This document shows positions 38,330 to 50,000 of a DNA stretch of 64,000 bases, one piece after another. This DNA is from Elephas maximus indicus (taxonomy: Eukaryota; Chordata; Mammalia; Proboscidea; Elephantidae). The notes under the pieces were generated by a model that saw only the letters and a program-made list of their open reading frames with translations, was not told where the DNA came from and did no database searches. Location: positions 39,072,378 through 39,136,377 of the forward strand of contig NC_064839.1 in assembly GCF_024166365.1 (NCBI RefSeq), written 5' to 3'. Every line of letters begins with the position of its first letter. Positions within the stretch are counted from its first letter, which is position 1. Both the position numbers and the translations under genes were made by a program.

Positions 38330-38545
38330 TACTACTTGTTAGTTGCTGTCTCGTTGGCTATGACTCATAGTGACCTTATGTATAACAGAACAAAACACTG
38401 TCCAGTCCTATATCATCTTCAAGATTGTTGGTATGTTTGAGTCCATTGTTGTAGCCACTGTGTCTGTCAGTTGAGGGTTTCCCTCCTTTTCGCTGACCCT
38501 CTACTTTACCAAACATGATGTTATTTTCTAGTGACCACTGTTACT
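38330..38545 (-). mobile_element. RTE-type LINE 3' fragment
   Basis: 'gactcatagtgaccttatgt', 'acactgtccagtcctatatc' and 'ctactttaccaaacatgatg' are the reversed RTE tail. Confidence 0.8.
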
Positions 38546-38647
38546 AGTCTCCAACTGTTTACTATCCCTTATGATCCCCCTGTATTTCACCCATAATTTG
38601 TAAAAATACTTTTGTAAACAAATTCTCCTTGATTGTATAATTTGATG

Positions 38648-38814
38648 GAAACCCTGGTGGCATAGTGGTTAACAGCTACGGCTGCTAACCAAAAGGTTGG
38701 CAGTTCAGATCCACCAGGCGCTCCTTGGAAACTCTATGGGGCAGTTCTACTCTGGCCTATAGGGTTGCTATGAGTTGGAATCGACCCGACAGCAATGGGT
38801 TTTTTTTTTTTTTT
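38648..38814 (+). repeat. AfroSINE
   Basis: Forward SINE with a 13-T tail after 'cgacagcaatggg'. Confidence 0.85.
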
Positions 38815-39119
38815 TAAAATATATGTTTCCTAATGAGACCTCTGCTGAATTAATTGACTAGAAATGGCCCTAGGAAACAGGACCCTAATATTCTGGGACC
38901 AGGTTGATCCGTTATCCGAGAAGGGCAGAGATAACCTCCTTGTCAGAGGGAAATGGAACATGGATTATCCATAGTAGCTGGTGACCTCACAATTTCTCAA
39001 ATTATTACAGGTAGTAGACTGAGATGATATGCAGGTAGAGGGTAAAGCTTTGAGGTTTCAAGTGGCTGAGGCACTTAGTTTCTATGGTAACATAAATGAA
39101 TTTTAAGATTTTGGAGTAA

Positions 39120-39635
39120 CCTGGTATCGTGCATTGAATTGTGTCCCTCAAAAATATCTGTCAACTTGGCTAGGTCATGATTCCCAGTGTTGTATGATTG
39201 TCTACCATTTTGTCATCTGATGTGATTTCTCTGCGTTATAAATTCTATCGTTATGATGTAATAAGATGGATTAGTGGCAGTTATATTGATGAAACCTACA
39301 AGATTACATAGTGTCTTAAGCCAATCTCTTTTGAGATATAAAAGAGAGAATGGAGCAGAGAGACATGATGACCTCATACCACCAAGAAAGCAGTGCTGGG
39401 AGCAAGAGTGTCCTTTGGACCTGAGGTTCCTGTGCTGAGATGCTCCCAGACCAAGGGAAGACTGATGACAAAGACCTTCCTCCAGAGCCAACAGAGAGAG
39501 AAAGCCTTCCCCTGGAGCCAGCACCCCGAATTCAGACTTCTAGCCTAGTGGACTGTGAAAGAATAAACTTCTCTTTGTTAAAGCCATCTGCTTGTGGTAT
39601 TTCTGTTATGACCACTAGATAACTAAGACACCTGG
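39120..39635 (+). mobile_element. Solo LTR with 5-bp TSD, lineage-type MaLR-like family
   Basis: The LTR body at 39125-39630 is flanked by 'cctgg' at 39120-39124 and 39631-39635. It carries 'gtgaaagaataaacttctct' near its 3' end, the polyadenylation signal of the LTR, and ends 'ataactaagaca'. A second, reversed fragment of the family lies at 47668-47790. Confidence 0.75.
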
Positions 39636-40059
39636 CTTCTTCTTATGGCCCTAGAAAGCACACATAGGGAGAAAGGAGAATTAAAAAAAACTGTGAAATA
39701 CAATTAAGAACACATGTAAAAAACCAAAAGACCTCTAGGGAGGCTTTAAAGGAATCTCTCATCTTTAATGGTTACAGGGCAGATATGGCTGACAGCCAAG
39801 CCTAGGCATGGATTATAAGGGTTGCATATTTGCAGAGCCAGGTTTCTTACACGAAGGTAAGGGCACCAGTAGGGAAAGAGTAGGACCCTAGGACATATGG
39901 TAGGAACATTTGAGCAGACATGGACAAGGGAATAAAATTAAATCCCCAATTTCCTTTGAATCCTTTGAAAGGTAGCCCTTTCTCCCCTCCCATCCTATCT
40001 GTGGGAAACAGCCCTCCCCTCATAAAACCTTTAAATGGCTGCACATGGGTCATCATCTC

Positions 40060-40205
40060 ATCTACAAATGCCAGCCCCTGGTTACTGCACCATCTTCTGT
40101 GGTTCCCGTATATCCACCTGTACCTTTGTAAATAGTCCCCATGTAAACAAGCCCTCCTCAGATTACCCTAATGTGAATGTTCCATCTGTTTTTTCTTGGA
40201 ATCCC
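40060..40205 (+). repeat. 3' piece of the 38040 repeat family
   Basis: 'ctttgtaaatagtccccatg' and 'gaatgttccatctgtttttt' match the end of the repeat at 38040-38860. Confidence 0.45.
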
Positions 40206-40249
40206 AAGAGATACACAAAATACCAGGCAGCGTGTCCAAAATCCTGATT

Positions 40250-41060
40250 CTCCACCACCGTCTCCCAGTCTCCCCATCTCAGTGATGGCCCTCATTATGC
40301 ACCCAGTTGCTCAAGCTAATAGCCTTGAAATCCTTCTTCACTCCTTTTCCCTTACTCATCTTTTATACAACCCTTAGCAAGTCTTTTTAACTCTTAAAAA
40401 TAGATCTAGAATCTGGTATTTAATACCACTTCCTCTGCTACTTCCCTGGTCCATGTCAACAACACTTCTTAACTGTAATAGTACATCAGCCTCTTAACTA
40501 GTTTCTCTGCTCCTTTCTTGTCTTCTATAGTTTAGTGTCCACACAGAAGCCACAGTGACTTTAATAAGTCAAATTGTGTTGCTCCTCAGTGGCTTCCCTT
40601 GACATTTGTAATGAAATCCAAAGTCCTTTTTATTACGGTCTACAAGGTACCACATGACCTTATCTCACCTATTTCTCTAACCTCATCTATAGTTCACCCC
40701 TTCCTTTATTCTGCTGTAGCCCCAGTGACCTCCTTCCTGAGTAGGCCATGAGCTCCTCCCCTTGGAGCCTTTGAACTTGCTGTTTCCTCTGTGTGCACTC
40801 TTTCCCCCAGATAGCTGAGGCTCACTTCCTCACATCTTTCATGTCTCTGCTTGAACAGCACCTTTTCAGAGAATCCAAAGTAGTAATCCTTCCTTTCTGA
40901 CTGCTTTCTCCTGTTTAACTTTTTTTTTTTTAGAGCACGTATCACTACTTTACATTATGTGTATTTTGATTTATATGTTTGTTGTGTCTTCTACATTAGA
41001 GTAGCAACTCCATGAGGGCACACAGTAAATATTTGATATTGAATGAAAACAATAGAACAA
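40250..41060 (+). repeat. LINE-2 3' end
   Basis: 'cggtctacaaggtaccacat', 'ttgaacttgctgtttcctct', 'catgtctctgcttgaacagc' and 'gagtagcaactccatgaggg' follow the L2 consensus in order over 800 bases. Confidence 0.75.
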
Positions 41061-41112
41061 TACAAGGTGCCCATGGGTGTGGCACTCAACTAGTCCAGGG
41101 AAGGATTCCCAG

Positions 41113-43098
41113 TTGTTGTTGCTGTTGTTCAGTGCCACCAAGTCAGTTAATGACTCATGACTCATAGCAACCCTATGTACAGCAGAGTAAAACACTGCCC
41201 AGTCCTGCACCATCATCACAATCATTATGCTTGAGCACATTGTTGTAGCCGCTGTGTCAGTCCATCTCACTGAGGGTCTTCCTCTTTTTCACTGACCTTC
41301 TACTTTACCAAGCATGATGTCTTTCTTCAGGGACTGGGCCCTCCTGATAACATGTCCAAAGTATGTGAGACAAAGTCTCACCATCCTTGCCTCTAAGGAG
41401 CATTCTGGCTGTACTTCTTCCAACACAGATTTGTTCATTCTTCTGGCAGTCCATGTTACATTCAACGTTCTTTGCCAACACCATAATTCAAAGGCATCAA
41501 TTTTTCTTCAGTCTTCATTATTCATTGCCAGCTTTTCCATGCATAGAAGGTGATTAAAAACACCATGGCTTGGATCAGGTGCACTTTAGTCCTCCAAGTG
41601 ACATCTTTGCTTTTTAACACTTTAAAGAGGTCCTTTGGAGTAGATTTTCCCAATGCAGTACGTCATTGGATTTCTTGACTGCTGCTTCCATGGGCGTTGA
41701 TTGTGGATGCAAGTAAAATGAAATCCTTGTCAACTTTAGCCTTTTCTCTGTTTATCACAATGTTGCTTATTGGTCTAGTTGTGAGGATTTTTGTTTTCTT
41801 CACGTTGAGGTGTAATCCATACTGAAGGCTGTAGTCTTTGATCTTCATCAGTAAGTGCTTCAAGTCTTCTTCATTTTCAGCAAGCAAGGTTGTGTCATCT
41901 TCGTATTGCCGCAGATTGTTAATGAGCATTCCTCCAATCCTGATGCCCCATTCTTCTTCATACAGTCCAGCTTCTTGGATTATTTGCTGAGCATACAGAT
42001 TGCATAAATATAGTGAGAGGATACAACTCTGACTCACATCTTTCCTGATTTTAAACCACTAAGTATCCTTTTACTCAGTTTGAATGACTGCCTCTTTGTC
42101 TGTACAGGTTCCTCATGAGTACAATTTAGTGTTCTGGAATTCCCATTCTTCACAATGTTATCCATAATTTTTTATAATCCAAACAGTGGAATGCCTTTGC
42201 ATAATTGATAAAACACAAGTAAATATCTTTCTGGTATTCTGAGCTTTCAGCCAAGACCCACCTGACATCAGCTTGATATCCCTCATTCCATGTCCTCTTC
42301 TGAACCTGGCTTGAATTTCTGGCAGTTTCCTGTCAATGTATGGCTGCAACAGTATGATCTTCAGCAGAATTTTACTGCGTGTGGTATTAACGATATTGTT
42401 TGATAATTTGTGCATTCTGCTGGATCACCTTTCTTTGGAGTGGGCACAAATGTAGATCTCTTTCAGTTGATTGGCCAGGTAGCTGTCTTCCAAATTTCTT
42501 GGCATAGATAAGTGAGCACCTCCAGCACTGCATCTGTTTGTTGAAACATCTCAATTGGTATTCTGTCAATTCCTGGTTCCTTGTTTTTCACCAATGCCAG
42601 CAGTATAGCTTGGACTTTTTCCTTCAGTACCATTGGTTCTTGATCATATGCTACCTCCTGAGATGGCTGAACGTCAACCAGCTCTTTTTGGTACATTGAC
42701 TCTGTGTATTCCTTCCATCTTCTTTTGATGCTTCCTGTGTCTTTTAATATTTTTCCCATAGAATCCTTCAATATTGCAATTCGAGGCTTGAAATTTTTCT
42801 TCAGTTCTTTCAGCTTGAGAAATGTTGAGTGTGTTCTAACCTTTTGGTTTTCTAACTCCAGGTCTTTGCACATTTCATTATAAAACTTTGTCTTCTTGAA
42901 CTGCCCTTTGAAATCTTCTGTTCAGCTCTCTTACTGAATCATTTCTTCCCTCAGCTTTAGCTATTCTATGTTCAAGAGAGCAAGCTTCAGAGTCTCTTCT
43001 GACGTCCATTTTGGTCCTTTTCTTTCTTTCTTTCTTGACTTTTCAGTGACCTCTTGCTGTCTTCGCGTAAGATATCCTTGATGTCATTCCATAGCTTT
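41113..43098 (-). mobile_element. RTE-type LINE copy, about 2 kb
   Basis: Minus-strand frames give the linker ('PSQEVAYDQEPMVLKEKVQ', 42463-42873), RT pieces (42158-42415) and a catalytic-region piece at 41663-42037 with 'LYLCNLYAQQIIQEAG' and 'QYEDDTTLLAE' where an active element has Y-A-D-D. The 3' tail 'gactcatagcaaccctatgt' is at 41160. The copy is 5'-truncated and frameshifted. Confidence 0.86.
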
Positions 43099-43099
43099 T

Positions 43100-45320
43100 C
43101 CAAGGAAAAGTGCCAGTAATCCCTTTGGTACTACTGTCATGGGGGTCTGTGAACCACTCATTCAAGGTTACCAGGGCACACCCAGGGGTTTCTTCCTCAT
43201 GGGATCCTTGTGTTCCCTGTGTGGTCACAGACATGCCTAGGCCACTAGACCTGTCCACTATGTCTTCATCTTCTCACTGTTTTCCTATTCAATATAAGGT
43301 AGAAAGTAGATTGTCAGGAAAACTTCTTTATTATTGGCACGTTTCCTTGGAAAAAAGAATTGCAGTGGTCTAAACCTTTTAAAGTTCTTCTGAGTGACCT
43401 GAATCTTGTGGTTTTGGTCACTTTACTCTAGCAATAGTCTCATCTTGGCCTTGGGTTCTAGAGGACACCAACTAGCTCCAGCTTGTTAAATTAAGGTCCT
43501 GAGCACTGTCTCCCTTGTCAGAACTTACTAAGCAGAGTTGATGGCCCTTGGTACTTTTTCTTTCTCTGAATAGTTTTTGTTGACCTTTTTTGTTTGAAGC
43601 TGGGGCAGTTGGTGGGTTTGCTGACAGAACGTTAACACTCTTTAAAGGAAGTTTTGGCCATGGGGCCTCAGCCATTCCTGAGGTGAGCCTGAGAGTCTTG
43701 AACAGAACATACTGTTCTCCTCTCCAAAATAGAGAGCTATATGGATTTGTACCTGGCTTTCAAAAGAGAGTTGTGCCTGAGAATGTGCCCTAGAGACAAT
43801 TGCCTTTAAGTTTGAAATCTTTGTGTTTGCATGTGGTGCTTAATTCCCTATCAGGTCCCAAGCTTCTATTTGGAATGGGAGATGTTAGAATCCTGGCCAC
43901 TCTCGGGAATAGAACTGGGGTAGGATTTTTCCTCCGAAGGCTTGTGTTTGGAGTTCCAGGAACAGATAAGCCTACATGTGTGCTCCTAATACACCTGTGA
44001 ATTAGGCAGTAACAAAGTCTGGTGTTCATGGGAGAAAAAGAAACGGCTAAAATAATCACAAATGCCACTCCATGTTCCTGGTTACTCCAGTCCCTATTCA
44101 CCAGCATGGCCTCCTTAACACAGGAGAGTCTGGAGGAATCAGTATGTTGTGATTGTCTGCGGGATTGCTTTCCTCTCTCCCTTTGTCCCGATGGACAAAA
44201 CACAACTATCTGCGCTCAGAATGAGCTAAATGGGCTCATTAAAAAGGACCAGCTCTTCTTGGGGCATGAGTCTCCTGGCTCCTCTGACCAGAAATCATGC
44301 CTGGGAGGAAGGACTCCAGCAAACCTGGGTCTAAGAAGCTTCACCCAGTTAGAGAAGGGCCCACCTCTGCCCCACCATAAATCCCAAACCATGGCAACTG
44401 TTCACCCATTGTACCTTGGGAGTCTTTGCCCTGAAGCACAGAAAGAGCAGTGTGTGTCTTGGAGGGGCAGGGGTGAAACCCACAGACTGGGGATGGGCAC
44501 TAGTTGAAGACGAGGATGAAATGACCTCCTGTTCTCCTAGCCTGTGGGGACTGTGCGTAGTGGAGAAGAGATACCCTCTTAAGCTAGCTTTGTAATCAGG
44601 GATCTGTTGTAGAATACACAGAGATTGCAGGGAAATTGGTATTAGGAGAAAGCAGAGTCGCACAGGGGCTGGGATGCTGTCAGATGGCATCTCTTTCTCT
44701 CCCACATGCATATAGTTGATGTCTCTGTGTTTCTCTGTCTCTGTCACTCATTCTGTCTCTCCCTCTCCCTCTTTGTCACTCACATTATCTCTCTCTCTGC
44801 CTCTGTCCCTCTATCTTCCCATCTCTCTCTTTTCTCTCTTCTCCCTCCCTCTCTCCTACCCTCCCTCCCTGGCATTTGGTTTCCCATCTGTGTTTTTCTC
44901 TGCACATCTTCTTCACTATTATCTGACTAGCTTCCTCTTTGAGGGTCTTAGTTTCTGTTCCTCCCTGCACCAGTTTGGGCCTGGCTTTTGGTTGTCATGG
45001 TGCTGTCTTAGTCTCCAAAGCCATGTTAATGCACAGCTTCAATGTCACCCCTCTACCTCACGGCCCCTGGTATCAATCCCAAATACTGAGAGAATCTTAT
45101 TGTCCATCCTTGGCCCAGTCAGCTGTGTCAGGGGAACAGCGATCAGAAGGTTGGCTGGGCTGCATCATCCAGTCTGTGAGCAGGGCAGGTTCCCTCAGAA
45201 AGGGATTTGGCCAGGAAAGAAATGAGGGCTCTATCTGATTCAGGTGGTCAGCACCTTTGGATAGGCTCCAAATAGGCTCCTGAATATCAAATAGAGAGGG
45301 ACATTTCCAAAGGTGACTTT
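43100..45320. other. Intergenic spacer between RTE and CALB2
   Basis: No exon-like sequence seen. A pyrimidine-rich (CT)n stretch at 44720-44870 gives spurious long open frames on both strands. Confidence 0.4.
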
Positions 45321-45324
45321 GGAA

Positions 45325-45510
45325 TCAGGTAAGCCTGCATTTGAGTCTTAGCCCTGCTATTTAGGAGCTGTATCACCTTGAACAAGTTTTTTAACGTGTT
45401 TGAGCCTTAGTTTCTTCATCTGTAAAATAGTGTCCATCTCATAGGATTGTTGTGAGTTTAAAGGGGGTAATGTATAAAAATGCATTTTGTAAACAATAAA
45501 TAATTAAAAA
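45325..45510 (+). repeat. MIR SINE
   Basis: 'gagccttagtttcttcatct' and 'gtaaaatagtgtccatctca' are the MIR core. It ends in an AT-rich tail. Confidence 0.7.
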
Positions 45511-45714
45511 AAATAAGTTATCTATTTTAGGATCTCAAAGAGCTCTGTAGACCTAGAGGTTGAGCTGGCTCTATACCAAAGGCCATCTGGTCAGTTGTGG
45601 GAGAAAAGAAGTTAAGTTCGTGGTGGTCTAGCACTCCTGGCTGGAGCTCCCCCTATTCTGTGGTGATTACTTAATCCCATCATCACCATACCCATTGGTA
45701 TCTCTACTATAGAG

Positions 45715-46140
45715 GGAAGCTGAATGTGGTCTCAGTCTGCTGAATTCATACCCTGGCTCTTCCACCAAATGGTCACCAAACCTCGGGCTCATATCAGTTG
45801 CCACTGACTCCGACTCATGGTGACCCCATGTGTGTCAAGGTAGAACTGTGCTCCATAGAATTTTCAATCATTGATTTTTCAGAAGTAGATTGTCAGGCCT
45901 TTCTTCTGAGGTGCCTCTGGGTGGACTTGAACTTCCAACCTTTCGGTTAGTAGCCAAATGGGAACCAGCCAAGTGAGATTAACCATTTGCACTACTCAGG
46001 GACTCTGGGGCTCATACTCAATTTCTTTAATCTTCATTCTCCTTATCTGTACAGTGGAGATAATCACAGCACCTTTCTCAAAGGAGTAACGGAGATGCTC
46101 CATGTAAACTATTCAGCACAATACATGAAACTAAGTTAGC
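45715..46140 (+). repeat. MIR SINE split by AfroSINE
   Basis: The MIR head ends at 'cctcgggctcata'. It resumes 'gggctcatactcaatttctt' and 'ttctccttatctgtacagtg' after the SINE. Confidence 0.65.
45794..46007 (-). repeat. Older AfroSINE variant in MIR, with TSD
   Basis: Reversed SINE with an extra middle block ('aggcctttcttctgaggtgc'). It is flanked by 'gggctcata' at 45785-45793 and 46008-46016. Confidence 0.78.
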
Positions 46141-46429
46141 TTTCAATGAGTTGGTAACTTGCTATAATCTTGGAGATGTAGAAACAAACATGGAATAAGA
46201 AGTGACTCAGGTTGGTGAAGAGGCAGGTGGTGAACTGGGAGTGAAAGCCATAGAGTCCTGGGGTCTCTGCCTCTGCTTCTAATGACTATATCCCAGTTGG
46301 GTGGTCCTGGCCCCCTCCCCTACCCACATGAGAACAGGCCCTCTCTTTGTCAAGAAGAGCTGTTACCTGCAGAGAAAAAATTGACCATTTGGCAAGAACT
46401 GGGTGGGTTTACATGGCAGAATTTTTCAT

Positions 46430-46435
46430 TTTATT
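46430..46435 (-). terminator. CALB2: CALB2 poly(A) signal
   Basis: TTTATT on the plus strand is AATAAA on the CALB2 strand, about 550 bases after the stop codon. This gives a 3' UTR length usual for calretinin mRNA. Confidence 0.65.
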
Positions 46436-46982
46436 GTGTGTAAACTCTTCTTTGGTAAACAAGAAGACAAGAAGCCAAAAGAGAAGAGGAACACACCAAA
46501 TAAAGAGGGCAAGTTAAGGGTCAGTGCTCTCCACAAACAGGAACTCTGAGAAGACAGCTACACCATTAGCAAGGTGGCTGATGGAACTGGGAAGTTTGGG
46601 GTGGGTGGTGGCATAGGGGAAGGGCAGAGGGGGGCAAGAGGGAAGAGTCCACTCTGCTGAACATAGAAGCCTAAATCATACAGTGAATGAGTTCATGCAT
46701 CACAGCGAAGAAGGTTAGGGAGCCTCCACCCGTGCCCCACACACCTCCCATGCAGTTGGTGATCCAGGCTGCAGGTTGAGCAGTATGTCTGGTCAGGATT
46801 GGGTTAGAGGTGCTCAAAAGAGGCCCATCAGTGGTCCATCCTCCATTTCTCCTTTCCTGCTCTGCTGGCTAGTGTGTGCGGGTTACAGGGGAGTGGGGGT
46901 GCTCATGATCTCTGGGTGTGGGCAATGTTAGGGCAGCAGGGGAAGGATTTGGGAAGGCGGAGAAGCAACACCTGTCCCCCCT

Positions 46983-47099
46983 TTACACAGGGGGCTCGCT
47001 GCAGAGCACAATCTCCAGGTCCTTGCGGTAGAGCTTCCCCGCCTCAGCCAAAGACATGACACTCTTCCTGTAGTTGGTGAGCTCTTGGATGTTCATTTC
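46983..47099 (-). CDS. CALB2: CALB2 exon 11 (last)
   Basis: 117 bases, phase 0. It encodes [13 protein letters not shown]... through LCSEPPV and TAA (46983-46985). The acceptor reads 'ctcctag'. It covers the non-binding sixth EF-hand. Confidence 0.95.
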   Translation of the reverse strand, partial: EMNIQELTNYRKSVMSLAEAGKLYRKDLEIVLCSEPPV

Positions 47100-50000
47100 C
47101 TAGGAGACATAGAGAGAGGTAAGAGCAGGCTCAGTGGAGGGACCCAGCAACACACTCAGACATCTGCCTGAACCTCTCTCCTCCCACCCCAGTGTATGTG
47201 GTTTAGAGTGATACAAGGCGTGGGCCTTGGAGTTAGACCTACTTTAAAACTCTGTCACTTACTGGCTGCACTGCTTTGGGCAAAGTAGTCAACCTTTCTG
47301 AGACTCAGCTGCCTCACCTGTAAAATGGGTACACTAATAGTACCTGGAAACTCTGGTGGCATAGTGGTTAAGAGCTACAGCTGCTAACCAAACAGTCAGC
47401 AGTTCAGCTCTGCCAGGTGCTCCTTGGAAACACTATGGGGCAGTTCTGCTCTGTCCTATAGTCCTATAGTGTTGCTATGAGTCAGAAGCCATTCAATGGC
47501 AATGTTTTGTTTGTTTTTTTTTAATAGTACCTACCTCATGGAGGTGTTATGAGGAGTAGATGAAGAAACAAATGAAACAACATTTAGCACAATACCTAAC
47601 ACATAGCAAGCACTCCAAAAATGGTAGCTATTGTGATGATTAGTCATTATCTGTGCATAGCTTGTTGCCTCAGTCATCTAGTGCTGCTATTACAGAAATA
47701 CCACAAGTAGATGGCTTTAACAAAGAGAAGTTTATTTTCTCACAGTCTTTTAGTAGGCTAGAAGGCCAAATTCAGGGCTCCCAAGTAAACAAACTTAATT
47801 AATATCCTGTTCTTTAACCTTCATAGTTTCTTTCAAATCCCAATACCTGGACCATTAATTTTGTTACCACATCTGGAGTCAATCTACACGAGGTGTCCTT
47901 TGTGTTAAGCAAGAGAGAGCCTAGTTAGTTGATGACAATGAACTTCAGGTCACTCTGGAGATTAAATGCAATGCCTTCAGGGTTTATCAGCCTCAGGTGA
48001 AAGGCAAGACCATATGAAGAATAATTATGCCTCCTTAATAGAGTTACAGTTAAAGATATTCTCCATTATGGTGCCTAACATTCTTGGACACATTAAAAAA
48101 AACCAAACCCATTGCTGTCGAGTCGATTCTGACTCATAGTGACCCTGTAGGACAGAGTAGAACTGCCCCATAGAGTTTCTAAAGAGCACCTGGTAGATTC
48201 AAACTGCCAACCTTTTGGTTAGCAGACATAGCTCTTTACTACGCCACCAGGGATTCCTTTTGGACACATAAAAAAGGACACATAGGGGTGCTTAATAATT
48301 TTCTCCTAGAGTTTGGTGCCAGGAAAAATTTTGCCAAGTTCAAACATTGTAACGAATACTTTCTTCTTCCCAGAAAGTATTTGTTTACTTATAGTTTATT
48401 TTTTGCCTCTTTCAGTAAACAATTTTAGGTAACAGAAAAGAAAATAAATAAGTTTAGGATAAAATAAATGAAGAATGATACTTAGGATAAAGATAAAGAG
48501 CTCAGAAAGCACTTGGAAAGGAAGACAGATAGACCCAGAGGCTGCAAAGAATTTATTCCTGAAATTGAGCATTAAATTTAGCTCTTGCCTGGCAGCCAAG
48601 GCAATTAGGCAATGCAAGGAATTATAGAACTTTCATCGTCTAATTAAAGAAAGTAGACAAAACCATTTGCTGAGACATTTTCCAGGAGTGAAGGAAGCTG
48701 GCTGCAAAGACTTGTCTCTTGGTTCTTATCCCTCCCTGACCTCTCCCACCGGTGCACCAAGATGAGCCCACTTGAGGGTCTATGGAGGATGTCAGAGGCA
48801 ACACGAAGGGCAAAGTGATGAAGTTCAGTACTCTGTCTTTTCCTCAAGGGGAACAAACATTTTGGTGGCTCCTTTTAACCCTTCTCCAGTTCCAGATTCT
48901 GCAGTTACCCAATTCAGAATAGCCCTCCCCTCCCACTGGCTCCCCGCCCTCCAAAATCTCTCCTTGTATAGCAAGTCTTTTTTTGTTGGCAATTTAGCTG
49001 ATGATTCCATGAGATGTACCATGTTAAAACTACCATTGCCTTATGGCTGATCAAGGAGCCCTGGTGGCACAGTGGTTAAAGCACTAGGCTGCTAACCAAA
49101 AGGTTAGTGGTTCAAACCTAGTAGTGGCTCTGCTGGAAAAAGATGTGGCAGTCTGCTTCCGTAAAAATTACAGCCTTGGAAACCCTATGGGGCAGTTCTA
49201 CTCTGTCCTATAGGGTTGCTCTGAGTCAGAATTGACTTGTGGGCAGTGGTTTGGGTATGGCTGATCAGAGAGGAGCAAACTGCAGTTCCAGTGCACTCCT
49301 CTCCACTGCCTCCCTTCCCTGGAGACATCGCCCAGTCCCCTGGGTAAAGTCACTCACCTTCTTGTTTTTCTCATACAGATCCTTCAAAAGGGCATCCAGC
49401 TCATTCTCATCAATGTAGCCACTCCCGTCCTGGTGATGGGGAGCAGAGAATGAGCACAGAGCTCTGACCAGCGACCTTGACCTTACTCCTTCCTTCCACC
49501 CATCCCAGGGAGATCTAAATGTCCAACTTTCCCATTGCTATGTACAAAAGGAGGTATTCAGACTGTGCGATGTCAAAATAACGCATCACTGCTGTCTACA
49601 CTAGTTGACACAGGAACAAAACAAACTGCTCTTTTGGTAGCTTCTAGTTGTGCTGTCTTGTACTTGCGTTAAAAATGTAAATGAATTTAAGAAGCATTTA
49701 GCTAACTCCCTGAGTGCCACATCCAAAATAAGGTGTCAGGGTGAACACAAGGGCTCTTTAAGGTTTACCCCCACCCCTTTGGTTGTAAAGAACATCTCCC
49801 ACCATAACAGTCACATGAGCAGGAACAGGTAAGAAAGGGATGAAGGTATGTGTAAGGAGGTCAGCTCACTCCCACCTTCCTAGAAAACCAACTGGCTCTA
49901 GTGCAAAATTATGATGGCACCAGGGGAGTAGTACTGAGCACTTCCGTCCTTCTGCCCCAAACAACATAATCAAACCTTGATTCTAAGCATAACCATCTTC

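Larger units (their letters stand above)
38040..38860 (+). repeat. Old interspersed repeat, split by RTE and AfroSINE
   Basis: 'tatggactccatcagtaggc', 'ccttcaggcctaggatttgt' and 'ttttgtaaacaaattctcct' keep the order of a known mammalian repeat whose name I cannot give. Its end matches a second piece at 40060-40205. Confidence 0.45.

Noticed and set aside
4736-43098. Reverse-transcriptase-based defence system or domesticated RT
   Set aside because: All RT pieces belong to one RTE LINE family, are frameshifted, and show 5' truncation, tails and target-site duplications typical of retrotransposition.
44716-45225. 169-codon frame with Ser/Leu repeats
   Set aside because: The first third is a (CT)n simple repeat. 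No splice signals or family resemblance follow.
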